From NCBI GenBank assembly GCA_002794735.1, contig NBAZ01000001.1:2108001-2172000 (forward strand): a stretch of 64,000 nt of DNA, read 5' to 3'. The notes under the pieces are model-generated. The model was not told the origin of the DNA, made no database searches, and was given only the letters and a program-made list of their open reading frames with translations. The stretch comes from Pyrrhoderma lamaoense. Taxonomy: Eukaryota > Basidiomycota > Agaricomycetes > Hymenochaetales > Hymenochaetaceae. Shown here in pieces: positions 24,163-36,800 of the stretch. A program made the translations under genes and the position numbers. The stretch's first letter is position 1. Each line of letters begins with the position of its first letter.

Positions 24163-26805
24163 ATGTCCTCAGGACACAGTGGCCTCAAGCAAGTATGACA
24201 CAAAAAAATAAAACTTGACAATACAAAACGTATACTAATATCATTGAAAAGATTTTGCCTCAAACGCTCCAACAGACTCAGACTAATGCTATTCTTCAGC
24301 TACTTAACTTGAATAAACCGGCGGATTCAACTACGGATGGGTCCTCCACTTCGGCAGCCAGCAAATCTGGATCCCAATTAAATATACCTGCGGCGGGACC
24401 CCCAGTCTGGAAAGTCCTTGTCTTAGACCAGAGCACGAAGGACGTGCTTGCTACAGTATTGAGAGTACAAGACTTGCGAGACGTAGGCGTCACTCTCCAT
24501 GTGTGAGTCTGTTCTGTCTCTCAAAATCTACAATTTACTACATACTAAAATCATCGCATTTCAGACAATTACATTCAACCCGCCCCCCTATGCCTGATGT
24601 TCCTGCTGTATATTTTGTATCACCAACTTTACCAAACATCCGACGAATTGCAGAGGACTTGGAAAATGGCCTTTATGAGACCTTCCATCTAAACTTTGTC
24701 GAACCCCTGCCAAGGGCTCTCTTAGAGGAACTAGCCGCTGCTGTCGCTAAAGACGGAACCGTTGACTTGGTCGACCAAGTACGTTTCAGTGTCGTCACTA
24801 ATTACATGTAATTCTAATATGAACTCGATTTCTCCGACCCCAGGTTCTTGATCAATATCTATCTTTTATTTCCCCGTCTCCTTCATTATTCTCTTTATTG
24901 CCTAGATCTGTACCTACTCCGCAGGCTTCGGGACCATCTACTGAGAGTACTGCTCCAGTTACATCATATACCATACTCAATTCTCCATCATCATCCGACC
25001 AAGAGATAGAAGATGAGACCGAGCGCATTGCAAGTGGTCTCTTTAGTGTTATAGCTACAATAGGTTGGTTTTTACCTATCTCTATGCTATCCGTGCTTAC
25101 CTACTCATGAAGGACATGTCCCATATATACGCTGTCCGAAGGGTAATGCGGCGGAGATGATAGCTCGGAAGTTAGAAACCAAAATTCGTGATGCGTTGAT
25201 ATCATCTTCACGTTCACATACACCAGGTGGTCTTTTCTCGCAAGATTCCTCCGGACTCTCGAATCTTCAACGACCTTGTGAGTTCCGGTCAAGATTCTCA
25301 CTGATTCTAGTGTTGAGCGCCTTTATGCAGTACTTTTACTACTGGACAGGAATGTTGACTTGGTCTCAATGGTATCTCATGGGTGGACATATCAGGCCCT
25401 CGTATCAGATTGCTTGGAAATGAAGCTGAACCGCGTGACAATATCCCCTACCAAAACGCAGAGCCAGAAGAAAGCTTATGATTTAGATGCAAAAGATTTC
25501 TTCTGGGCGAAGAATGCGGCGAGTCCCTTCCCACAGGTCGCCGAAAACATCGACACAGAACTTTCCCGTTACAAACAAGATGCTGCAGACCTGACCCGAT
25601 CTACTGGCGTCAGTGATATGAATGACATAGCTCAGATGTAATGTCTTTTTTTTTTTGTTCCGTTCCCGTTTGGGAGGGGGGGTACTAATTATGATGAACA
25701 TGACCTTCAATTCTCCAGGGATTTGACGGCGAATGCATCACATCTAAAGGCCGCTATTACTGCGTTACCTGAGCTCACAGCTCGTAAAGCAACTTTAGAT
25801 ACACACATGAATATCGCAACCGCATTGTTAGAACATATCAAGGAACGAGGATTGGATGAATTATTCAGCACCGAAGAAGCGATGTCAAAACAGGTGAACT
25901 TCTTCTTCCTGAGTGACGTAGTGGCTTTACTTAATTTACTGATATGATTGATTAAAAAGACCACACAAACCATCCTGGAACTTCTTCGGCATCCGAAATC
26001 GGAGGGGAAACCGACTGCAGTTGACAAACTTCGACTTGTCATCGCGTTCTATCTTTCTGCGCCAGACAACACTATCTCAAAAGAGGATATAGCTGAATTA
26101 GAAAAGGAATTGAAAGCTGCTGGTGCTGATGTTTCTGCGTTTGAGTATGTCCGTCGTACACGGGAAATATCTAGGATGTCTATTCCAGGTGCTCTCGGAG
26201 GTTCCTCGACGCCAGTTGTCGGTGGACAGCAAGCAGGGGAGCTGTTCCGCGGCTTCAGTGCCCTAGGAAATAAAGTGGGTGCAATTTTTCTTACTCTTTT
26301 CCTTGTTTAATCACACCGTTGACTAAGTGTTGACTGATACTTCCCCTTATTATCGCAGCTTACGGACCGACTGAAAGAGGGTGGTCTTGAGAATCTTATC
26401 TCTGGAGTGAAGAACTTCCTTCCAGCTAACAAATCACTCCCTGTCACTCGCCTTACGGAAGCGCTTATGGATCCATCTTCTGCTTCTACGCAATCGCTAC
26501 AAGAGACTGATGATTACCTTTTCTTTGATCCACGTGCCACACGAAATGCCGGACTTGGGCTGTCAGGAGCTGGTGGTGGTGCCCTTGGAGGACCAGGAGG
26601 CGGTGGAGCTAGTGGACGGAGCAGGCGCATGCAATTTAATGAAGGAATTGTATTTATTGTCGGTGGGGCGGGTTATGTAGAGTACGGCAACCTAGAGGAG
26701 TGGGCAGAAAGGACTGGGAAGCGAATCACATATGGTGGAACGGATCTACTTGACCCGGGTACGTTTGTTGAGGTGCTTGAACAGCTCGGTAAAAGCAAGC
26801 CGTGA
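24163..26805 (+). CDS. SLY1: Sly1, Sec1/Munc18-family SNARE regulator
   Basis: Sly1 binds the syntaxin Sed5 and promotes SNARE assembly in ER-Golgi and intra-Golgi transport. Start [10 protein letters not shown] at 24163, then a multi-exon frame without breaks. Landmarks are [151 protein letters not shown], a [19 protein letters not shown] helix, and near the end [19 protein letters not shown] followed by [19 protein letters not shown]. This is the typical Sec1-fold order; length is about 700 aa, as usual. A Gly-rich insert ([17 protein letters not shown]) precedes the last block. Confidence 0.94.
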
Positions 26806-27650
26806 AATTATCATGTAAATGACCAACCCATACGATGCTCGAGTTTGTAGACATACAAAATTGCAGACTATTAAAAACATAACTTGATCTAAATGAGCCC
26901 ATTCCTAAGGGGGAGGATAGGTAAGGAAGGCGTGCATTGAATCACAAGGGATAGCACGAGATATCGGTTATCAACGCTAAAATGCTCTTTCATAATTTGC
27001 TGATCTTTTTTTTTCTGTTGTTCAGAAGAATTCGAGGGAGAGGGGGAGGATGTGAGATCTGGCTGAGATTTGCCCCTAAAGGTGGTGATGTCTGTTTTTT
27101 TTTGAATTGAGAGTTAATGTAAGTGTGGGTATAAGAGAGTCATATGGGAAAAAGGAATGAAAGTGGAGTGGGGTTGGATACACAAATTTGCTTAATATAT
27201 GCAAAAAGGTGTGTAATCGGATGATACCCGAGAGGGGGGGGTGGCTTGGTACAAACAAGAAGTGAGGAGAGGGTGCGATACAGCGAATGAGGAAAGGGTG
27301 TTGGTGTAGTCATATGTTCTAGGATATGTTATTTTGATATGTTTTTCTTTCCCTTTCCATTACTTTGAGAGAACTGACCCTCAATCATGGCCCATCAGCA
27401 GGGCTTGCCGAGCACAGACGGATGTGGAGTCTAGTGCCGATGGCGGAAGAAGAAAACACCCTCGCGTGGAGACACTTTGGTTTAAATATCCTCTCCCTCA
27501 TCTCATTCTCTTTTCCTAATAATACTCTCTCTCTATCAGCCTTCCCTTCTCCCCAACCCAAGACGTTTCTCTCCCCTCCTCGTCCTATTTAGTACCTACC
27601 ACCCCATACATTTACATTTCCTTGACGAGAAAGAGGAAAGGAAGGCATAT
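26806..27650. other. intergenic
   Basis: This 845-bp spacer lies downstream of SLY1. It is T/A-rich, then CT-rich near 27500-27600, which could be the promoter of the small ORF at 27651. Two overlapping frames at 27334-27592 have no recognisable content. Confidence 0.5.
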
Positions 27651-27863
27651 ATGTTAAGCTCATCAACGGCAGTCGGAGAGGGCCAGTTGAGTCTGAACGA
27701 GTCCTTACAAAACTACAGCCGGTCGTTGCACGAATACACCCTCCGTCTTTGGACAGAGAGTCGAAGAAAGGTGGAACAGCAAGCACAGGCGAGAGCAAAA
27801 GCACAACATCACGGTTCTTCCTCCCATTCTTCCGTTAGACGCGCCGACCGACGGTCAAAGTGA
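27651..27863 (+). CDS. small basic protein, 70 aa, unknown
   Basis: This single-exon frame starts at an ATG after a CT-rich leader and ends at TGA 27861-27863. The N-terminal half (GQLSLNESLQNYSRSLHEY, then TLRLWTESRRKVEQQA) looks like an amphipathic helix and is not low-complexity. The C-terminal half is Ala/Gln/His/Ser/Arg-rich. I recognise no family. The non-random helical pattern and intergenic position with a promoter-like leader favour a real small gene, but an upstream exon or a chance ORF cannot be excluded. Confidence 0.45.
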   Translation: MLSSSTAVGEGQLSLNESLQNYSRSLHEYTLRLWTESRRKVEQQAQARAKAQHHGSSSHSSVRRADRRSK

Positions 27864-28731
27864 ATGGCTGATAGAGGAATATGCATTGTCTTTAATGATC
27901 CGACTTGGGGCCTGAACTCCGATCGGCGTGGTATTTATGTTATTGCTTGGCCTACAGTGGGTAAGTCGACATCCTCGCAGCCAGCACTCATAACGGGAAC
28001 TAGCACATGTTACTAATCAGCCCGTCACCTCTTTCTTCTCATTTTTTCCATCTCCTTCGACAGCGTCCTCGAGGCCCAGCAAGCCAAGTAGCGGTTTTTT
28101 TTCTCTCTCTCACACACCTCCGTAGCTTCTTGCTGTCGTCAGTGGCACCCATTGTTATTATTGCCCTTATTTTTCATCTCCATCTCCATCTCAATCTCTC
28201 GTATCCTTTCTCATCTAATTAATTGTTATACTGCATCCGTGCTGAGCACGCTTAGCATTAAATACTATATCTTTATTGCACACAACGACATGATGGAATG
28301 GGATTCATGCCATGCCACATGCCATCTTACGATCTATTCTCCCCCCCCCCCCCACAATCGCACCCTTGTAGCCCTAGTTGTTTTATTTTAACTTGTCTCT
28401 TTCTTTTTCTTCTATACTCGCACACAGTTACGGGTACAGTTACAGTACTAGTGTAGAGAAACGCGTGAACATCGTGGATCATACCCCAATATCATTGTTC
28501 ATCGCTTTGTTACATGTCCTTTTGTCCAATATATATGTCATTTATTCTGTTCATAATTACCTATTGTCATTCACTTTAACCTCGCTTGTGATCTGATCAA
28601 TGATGGATGGAGCAAGCAAGCACCTTACTCACAGGTACAAGGCCAAAAAAAGTGAGAAACAAGAGTCATATGCACCCCCACATAGTAAATTGATAAATGA
28701 CGAACCATTTGTACGAAAATAACTATAAACG

Positions 28732-28733
<2 letters not shown>

Positions 28734-28785
<52 letters not shown>
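28734..28785. repeat. 52-nt uninterrupted poly(A)
   Basis: This is an unbroken A run, much longer than any other homopolymer in the window. A tail of a retroposed RNA, or simple slippage, could explain it. No element body or target duplication was recognised next to it. Its exact length is unsure if homopolymers are miscalled in this assembly. Confidence 0.8.
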
Positions 28786-28787
<2 letters not shown>

Positions 28788-29510
28788 AATTCGATCTTAA
28801 AAAAAAAAGTAAAGTAAGATACATATGAAACTATCCACAAGTAAAAGATAGCTGATATTGTTGATCGTTTTCTACTATCTGTCGTCTTTATCGCCTTTAC
28901 ATTTATTGCTTTTTTTTTTTTCTACTTACTTACCTACGTTTGCCGGTACGATCGGTCGGCCAAGAACATTCGCGATGAACGCAAACAAATGTAAAAGTCT
29001 AAAATTTCGGGTTGCAAAAGCAAGCACGTTACTGCGCGATCTGCAGCCGGTTGTCTTTCCACAACATAATAAAATTAAAAATAAAGAAAAGAAAGAGGGA
29101 GACGGAAACGGTCACTATCAAGTCTCTGAAACTTGTTTAGAGGGGGAGGGGAGGGTGGAAGAAGAAAGTTGGCACGGAACTTGTGGCCTCCGCGTATCCG
29201 GAAATCAGCGTTTTAGGACCAGACCAAGATCAGGGAATGGTCAGAAAGGAGATAGGAGCCGAAGAAAGAAGGAAAGAAAAAGAAAGGAAGAAGAAAGAAA
29301 ATGAAAAATAACTGAATGAATAGATGGATGAATGAGCTCATTAGTTTAGTGTCAAGCGCGTTGCTCCGGGAGATGATGAAACCACAAAGTGGGTTATTTT
29401 TGTTCAGATGAACGCGATTATGAAATCGATAAGGACGCGCGCATCTGGCCGATAGAGAATTGCATCTGACCGAAGGTGAGGAAGGAGAAAGAGAGGGCGG
29501 CGGAAAAAGA

Positions 29511-29534
29511 ATAGGAATAGGAATAGGAATAGGA
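29511..29534. repeat. (GGAATA)4 tandem repeat
   Basis: Four copies of a GGAATA hexamer in intergenic DNA, directly readable. Confidence 0.7.
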
Positions 29535-30030
29535 AAGCCCACACGTGTAGATTCCATGCCCACTTGAATAGGAAAAATTATTTGAAAAAACCCAGACAAT
29601 TCGCGAGGAGAGGCTAAAACGGAGTGGAGGATGTGCAATATAATCATCCATCATAATGAACTATTAAAAAGATGCCAGTGGGTCTTGTTAACGTTGCTGT
29701 CTGTCCCATCTTCCTTTTGTCGGTACAAGAAAGGATGATCGAAAACAGAAACAAAAAAAAAGAAATAGCCTGTAGCGTGTAGCCTGTAGTCGCTTTTCCG
29801 TTCCCAAGTAGTACTGTACCTCGACTTCACTCAGCCACAAAACCTTTCTAACGCTGACCGAGGTTGACTTAGCGCGTGGCTAGATCCAAAGCGTCTACAA
29901 CCACTGCCTCTTATCCTTTTTATACCCCCTCCCCCTCCCTCCTTCTCTCTCGTTCCTTACATCTCTCCTTCAACACCTTCTTCCTCTCTCCCAAAGAGTG
30001 GATATCAAGAAACGTTGAAAAAAATAGACC

Positions 30031-32144
30031 ATGTCTCTTCCAAAAAGGCTGTCCGATACCTTACCTCCACTACCACCGAGTCTCAAGTCCGTCTCACCCT
30101 ATATCCAACGTGCCGATGAGCTCAGTTCTAAAGATCCTATCATGGCTTATTGGTGTACGTACACCCCTCCATCATATCATATCAATTCCTTCCGACTGTG
30201 CTTGCTGACTTCCATATCATATCACTTCTCAGGCACATATTATGCTGCACAACTTGGACTCGACCAGAAATCTCACGAGCCTGGTGCAAAAGATTACCTT
30301 TTCGCGTTGATCACTCTCCTTGAGAAGGTATGTGTGTGTGTTTTGTGTTTTCTGTTGTGGTTTGAGATATGCTTGTTCAAGTGAGAGTCTGAAACCATCT
30401 TTTTTCTTTTCTTTTGGAAATGTTACCACAGCTCAAGTCCGAACTCGGTCAAAACGACGCGATTGAACAAGAGGCGGCTGGTGCTGCCTATGTTGAAAAC
30501 TTTGCACTCAAGGTCTTCGCTCTCGCCGATAGGGAAGACAGGAAAGGGGAAGCGACCAGGTGAGTCTTCTTGGCGTTAACTTATTCCTCGAAGATCGAAC
30601 TTTCCTCTCACACTCTTTATCTCTCAGATCAACTGCGAAAAAGTTCTTGGCCGCTGCAAACTTTCTCGAGCTGTTACGGGTGTTTGAGAAGACAAACAAC
30701 GCGCAGGTGGTGAGTGAGTTTTTTTTTGTGATCTGTGGTGTACACAGCATACAGATGCTTATGTCTTTTTTTAAACTATTATAGAATGAAGAAAAGGTAC
30801 GATATGCTAAATGGAAGGCGTCTGATATTGCGAAAGCATATCGTGAGGGTCGTCAGCCTGCTGCAGGATCAGCAGGAATAGCCCACACGAGAGTGCGGCG
30901 GCATTATCTCCTTCAGGTGTTGAGACCCCTCTTGTACGATCGCCTAGTCGGTCTCCCAGAAATTCGTCTAGTACGCTACCGACAGAACCCAAGATCTCAC
31001 CACGTTCTGCTGCTTTGAAGTTGAAGCATATCCCTGCGGAGATCAAGGTTCCACCTACGGACCTTCCATCTCCTAGTACATGGAGTACCGTAGCTACACC
31101 GGGATTGGACGGTGCAAACCACTCAACGACATCCTCAAAATTGGCATTCGCTAGCGCGATGAATCGCTGGAATCGTCCGAATGATGATTCGACTATGGGT
31201 GTATCTCCGGACTACGCTGATATCGCCCGCGCTACACTGCCTGCTGACTCCTCGAAGAAGGTTCATTTCTCACCATCTGTTGTCGGTGGGCTCTCTAGTA
31301 CGGATGGTTCACCACCTCCTTCTCCAACTGGCCAGCATCCTCCTCCGTACAGCAGCTTCAGCTCGGCGGCTCAATATAGAGGATTGTACCTGGGCCTTCA
31401 TCCAACGGACGGGTTGATCCGAGTCAGACACCTCTACCTGATTCGTCGCCGTCTGCTTCGTCTCTCACTAGCTTAGAGACGTCACCACAAGGGTCAGATA
31501 AGCCTAGTAGAAGACCACGCTCTGGGTCTTCGCCGACAGGCCGGATGGGCAAGACTTCGCCCCAATCCAAGAGGCTTTCGTTGCAAACTTCGAACCCTTC
31601 GGCTGCCTATAACTACTCTAACGGGAACGGGAATGGAGGACAAGGCAGGTCCTCAACCCAGGGCGGGATCTCTCCCCAAAGACGTAGTCCTCGAGTACAG
31701 GCAACGGGTCTTCCTTCCTATTCGCCTCCTACTTCTAGCGGTTACTCTGCGGTTCCGCCTCCACCCCTTCCGGGGGTGTATGGGATGCCGAGTGGTGGTG
31801 GTAGTGGTAGTGGTGCTTCTCCCGCTCCGATTCCGGGGCTTCCTCAGATGGGTGCTTCTGGTAGTTATACAGGCACGAAGCCACCGTCACCTCCGAGCCG
31901 ATATGTAGCTACCGCTATCTCTGCTATTGCCAATAACGGTGTTGCTGCTGCTGCTCCACGTGCTGTTGCTGTCGCAGCTACTACTAGTAGTGGCGCGCCG
32001 GCTGGGTTTGTGGTAGAGTTGACGCCTGGGCTGGTTGCGAAAGCACAGAAACATGCACGGTATGCTATTTCTGCTCTGGAATATGAAGATGCGGAGACTG
32101 CGCGCCAGGAGCTGAGAGCGGCACTTGCGCTGCTTGGCGAATAA
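30031..32144 (+). CDS. VTA1: Vta1/LIP5-type activator of the Vps4 ATPase
   Basis: Vta1 binds Vps4 and ESCRT-III on endosomes and stimulates filament disassembly during multivesicular-body sorting. Start MSLPKRLSDTLPPLPPSLKS. The N-terminal MIT-like helical domain reads ELSSKDPIMAYWCTYYAAQL, KDYLFALITLLEKLKSEL, YVENFALKVFALADREDRKG, AKKFLAAANFLELLRVF, then KVRYAKWKASDIAKAYREGR. A long Ser/Pro-rich linker follows. The C-terminal VSL-type helices, which bind Vps4, read GLVAKAQKHARYAISALEYE, DAETARQELRAALALLGE. The ends are conserved and the middle is disordered, as in the family. Two apparent one-base losses lie in the linker: in the CCC at about 30882-30884, and between 31381 and 31393. In both cases coding-like sequence resumes in the next frame. 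Confidence 0.9.
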
Positions 32145-33832
32145 GTACCAAGATTTTTTTCCCATATAAAACTCCTTGATTTAATTTTCCATTGTGTGTG
32201 TGTGTGTGTGTGTGTGTGGTTTTTGAACACACATAAAGTTGGCGAGGTTTTTTGCTCGTTTCCCTCGCTCGTATACTATATAGATTCATCTTTTTTTTTT
32301 CTCGTTTCTTTCCTCCTCCTCTCAATTTTGTTTTTTTTAAATATAAATCGTAATTCGTCTGTTCCTCTTTTATTCCCCAGCTCACACTCTTGTTGTTTCA
32401 CTTGCATATGTTTGACTGACCATCCATCCACCATCCAACGTTCCATTTTGTTTCCTCATTTCTTCTTCTTAGTCCTCTTTACCTGTCCCTGGGTTGCATG
32501 ATATTATGACCGATTTTAAACTGATTTCTTTTTGTACGTGTTTATGTGTCTACGTTTGTGTTTGTGTTTGTGTCTATGTTCTGTCACTTTTTTTTCTCAA
32601 ATTCTGTGTTGTACTGAATAATGTTGTTGTTTACCTTCTTAACGGGCCATTATTTCTTTTATTTGTGACTTTAAATTTTACACTAAGCGAGTGCGAGGGA
32701 GGTGACACTGAGATTCCATGATTTGCGGTCCTCCTTTTTCTTTTGTATAATATTAATATTAATATTAATTCTTCAAAGATTCATTGGTCTTTAGGGCTTC
32801 TTTTTGGCCCAACGTCCGTTCTGGTTCTTGATGTTTGAAATTGTTTACAGTTTTAAATGACCGGAAGTCTAGATCTTTTCCTTTTTTTACTTTGTTACTT
32901 TGTTGACAAGTTTACGTAGTTTTTACTTTTACAACTAGTGACCTCTAAATCAGAAACTTCTTTTATTGAAAATCAAATGTAATTAGAGTTGCACTTTTAG
33001 CTTTTCCTTCTTTCCTTTTCTTTCTTTTCTTTTCTTACCAAGGGCTAACAACTTACTTCTCCCTGACACCCTGAGAGATGACGAAATGCGGTGGTGATCA
33101 TGATGACATGCTGTGCAGAGAGTTCTAATAAGGAAATTATAGCTTGTATCGTCTAAGCAAGCGTGTTTGTGGCTGTAACTGGTAACTAGCTGCTGTAAAC
33201 GCGTGTTCTCATATTTCTCTTTATTTTTTTTATCTTGTGGACTATGCCTGAGCTTGTATCCGTTCTCGTCTTTATATATGCGCCAAAAAAGGGGGACTGT
33301 GGATGATCGACAGATCTGTCGTAGCGGAGGCCATTGAATAGCGGGTTGCTACGTACGAGAACGGATTGGAGACGTCAACTTTAAAGGGAGCGTTCTTGCG
33401 TCTGCGGTATCTTTAGCAGCCGATGGAAATGATTTTACTTACTTATTGGAAGACACGTGGAGATGCTTGGAGGGGAGGAATAAAAATCGTTTCTTAATTC
33501 GGGAAAACAGGATTTGGGATACGGATAGGGCGTCGAAGACGTGCTTGTCATTCTTCTTCCACTGACTGGTCTGCTTACTTCCCATCCCAGTATACGCTAT
33601 TCTCATTCTTACAGCTAACGATACTTCCGCGTTTCCCATACTCACCCTTTCCTCTAATATACGCAGCTGGGCATACTCTCATCTCTGTCGCAGTCCATCT
33701 TCTCCACGTTCTCTCCCTTCCTCCCCCTTTTCAAGCCACCGCTCTTCAAAAGAATCAAGCACAGAATAAGAAGTAGAAGGGGGAGAAAAAGAGGGCAAGA
33801 AAAAGAGGCAAGAAAAAGGAAATAACGGAATA
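32145..33832. other. intergenic with simple repeats
   Basis: This 1.7-kb region lies between VTA1 and the CSC1-like gene, both on the plus strand. It holds a (TG)13 tract at about 32192-32218, a self-complementary TAATAT repeat at 32748-32769, T-rich tracts and CT-rich sequence close to 33830. No coding region is supported. Confidence 0.5.
32192..32218. repeat. (TG)13 microsatellite
   Basis: Uninterrupted TG dinucleotide repeat about 45 bp past the VTA1 stop, so probably within the 3' UTR. Confidence 0.85.
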
Positions 33833-36800
33833 ATGAATGATTTTATAATCCGAAACTTACGTGACCGAGACCTTGGTGTAGGTCGTCTTTGGTGGATAAC
33901 CAGCGACGGCTCGACCTTTCTTCCCACACAGTCTCTCACTTCTGCTTCTGGCTCTGCGCTCTCGACAAATCCGTCAACGAGTGCTTCATCTAAAGCATCG
34001 TCGTCTGTTCACGCTAGTTCCCTGTCCGCTTCTTCCATGTCTGCTTCCGGTTCTAATAGTAGTGGAAATAATAATACTAATAACACTAGCATATCAAGTA
34101 CTACTACTACCTCAAATCCTTCTGCGACGTCAACGTCTAATGGCAACAGCAACGGTCCTTTAAGCACGACTCTTATCCCTACGACTATCACTACGTCTAT
34201 ACCCTCCACGTTCACATCTCATTCTTCTACTTTCACGACCTTTATTCCTACGACTCTGACGACGACGACAACTTCTTCTGCTATTGGACTTGCTTCAGAT
34301 ACTTCTGCTTCACTTGGTGTTACCGTTAGCCAACCGGTATGCATCGGACATGGCTTGATGTATCTGCCGTGGGCTTATTATCGACACTGGTGTTGTCTAG
34401 TGTTGTTGGGCTATTGATTTGGGTGAGTTAACCCGAGTCCCCCTCTTTCCCCTTGCTGTATGCTTTATGTGCTAATAGGTTGGGTCACTTCTAGCTCCTG
34501 TTTGCTTTCTTACGACCAAAATTTCGACAAATATATTCTGTTAGAGAATGGTTCCCTCCACAGACGTTCGTGTCCCGTCTCTTTCTCTCCTTTACTCACG
34601 AAGACTGAATGAGAGAGATTGACTAAATTTTACTTTCTTTTCTTTTTCTCTTTCTCTTTACACGACGAAATAATTGGCTCCGATACAGTGTACGACCCGA
34701 ACCACTCAGTGATTCCTTTTGGGCATTTCTTTTCCCTCATGTACCCTTCGTGCCTTCAATACCAGATGAAAATGACGTGATAAAGGCGCGTTCAGACAAC
34801 GAGTTACCTGTTGATGGCCAACTAAGCCAGAGGGTGCTCTGGGTATGTTTCTTGATCGTGCTAGGATGGTCCCTCTTGGGTATTGCAGGTGTCCTCCCAC
34901 TGTATCTCGTCAATACGCCGTGTCTCGCGCAGTCAACTCCGCAAGCACGTTTCGGAGGCATTTATTCCGTTCTTCAAGACCTCAGTTTACTACGTCTATT
35001 ACAACTTCTTAATGATGATAATGTATCCACAACAACAACGTCAAACACGAACATCGTTATCGATACTAATGATGGCAGCAGTGACAGTGGCAGCCATCTG
35101 AAGCAGAGGGCTTTATTGGTAGCCCGTGCTGTTGTGGACGGGAAGGATGTGACGTCAAATGTAAGAACCCGCATAATCGTCCTCACGGTGTTTACGATAG
35201 TACTTGCGATGTTACCCGCTTTACACAAGATAATGAAGGAGTTTAATAGACTCGTTCATTATCGACAGGTGTGGATCGAGATCCGATGTGAGGGTTTGGA
35301 GATGGGCTGGCTTAGTGCGGAAAAGGCACCGGGGTTCGTAGGGATGGGTGAAAAACGTATAAAGGATTTTATTGTGAAAACTGGGCTTAGTGCTACGCTT
35401 GATAAGAATGGTGGGATTGGGACGAGTACGGCTCATAATAGAGGGAATAGGGAGAAGGAAGGGAAGCCGGTGGATGATGAGGAGAAGGCGGCGTTGGAGG
35501 TTGATATTAGGAGTTTATTCACTATTGGGTAAGTTGCTTATCGTTCTTAAATTGACAGACGGAATTGAATTGAACTGATACGAAGTCCTATATGCCATCT
35601 TATTCTAATTTTTTTCTTCTTTTTGATCCACTTACTTCTCTTATCTTCTCCTTTTTAAAAAAAAATTGGCATGTAGAGATACAGGAAGATTACCTGCTCT
35701 GATCTCTGAACGAGATCATATCTTGGATCAACTCGAGATGGCAGAAGCTCGTTATATCGCTTCTTTTAAACTGGCTACTCCTGATCCTTCCATGGCCGAA
35801 TTTGTAGGTGTCACCAGTACGGATGGAGAACATGTGGTTAAAAAGCGTATAAGTCGGCCAAAAGCACTTGCGGGATATCAACACGTGAGTATTCATTTCT
35901 TTAGAGAGAAGAGAAAAGACACTCCTTTCCCTCTTCAATTCATGTTTCGAACGCAAGGAAAATGGAGGAGTGTTTATGAATAGCAACCACAAAAACGTTG
36001 CATTTCTTTATTTTTAAATTAAATCTTTATTTTTTTTCTTTTCTTTTCTGTAATCGAAATTAATATAATCTAGCAGGCCCGCAGTCGTCGAGGCCGACAG
36101 CGTACAAACGCCACGGAATCAACGGCTCCAACCTCTTACGTTGCTCCTTCCCAATACTATAAGCTCGGCAACGTTCGCGGGATTAACGACGGGCGCATAT
36201 ACTCTCAAGATAGCTTAAACGAAGGGACGTCGTTTGGGGATAGTGTCCGATCTCGAATTGTAGGGAGCCGTTTCCAGGAGGTTGAGCATGACGATCTGGG
36301 AGAGCCGCTGCCTATTGGGAGTAGGGTGAATGTGGCTAGCGGGAGTGGGAGCGTGGGTTATAGAGATCGGAGAGGAGGAGGGAGAGGGGGGAGTAATACG
36401 AGTTATACTCGGGAAGATTCTTTTGGGACGTCTGGGTATGGATATGGATATGGATATGGACAGTATCATGGTACGGAACCTTCTTCTGGGAACGAGGTGG
36501 ATACAGAGACGTATCCGCTCACAAGGTCCTTGGATCGAGATCAGTCGAAAAGAGTGTCTGCATCCGGGAAAGAGTCTGCTGCGGCCACTGATGACTTGCA
36601 ATCCGCTATCCTTATTGATACCATACCGCATTACGACTCGTCTCCGGCACGTATGGATTCTGGGATAGGAGAGTACGAGTTGGTTGACTTTGCTGATCTT
36701 GATGAACAGAGGAAGGGGGCTGATGATTTGACACCCGCACGATCTAGAGTGGCAAATATGCAAGAAGAAAGAGAGGTACCTTTACATCTTCGTCTTCAGC

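Larger units (their letters stand above)
27864..30030. other. long intergenic region with poly(A) tract
   Basis: This is a 2.2-kb region without a supported gene. It contains CT-rich stretches near 28030-28220, a 52-nt A run at 28734-28785, a (GGAATA)4 repeat near 29511-29534, and purine-rich frames at 28858-29304 and 29213-29654 that follow composition only. Its last few hundred bases should be the VTA1 promoter. Confidence 0.5.

Noticed and set aside
28858..29304. 148-aa ORF in the long intergenic region
   Set aside because: Begins with a poly-Leu/Phe stretch from T-rich DNA and ends in Lys/Arg from purine-rich DNA; looks compositional.
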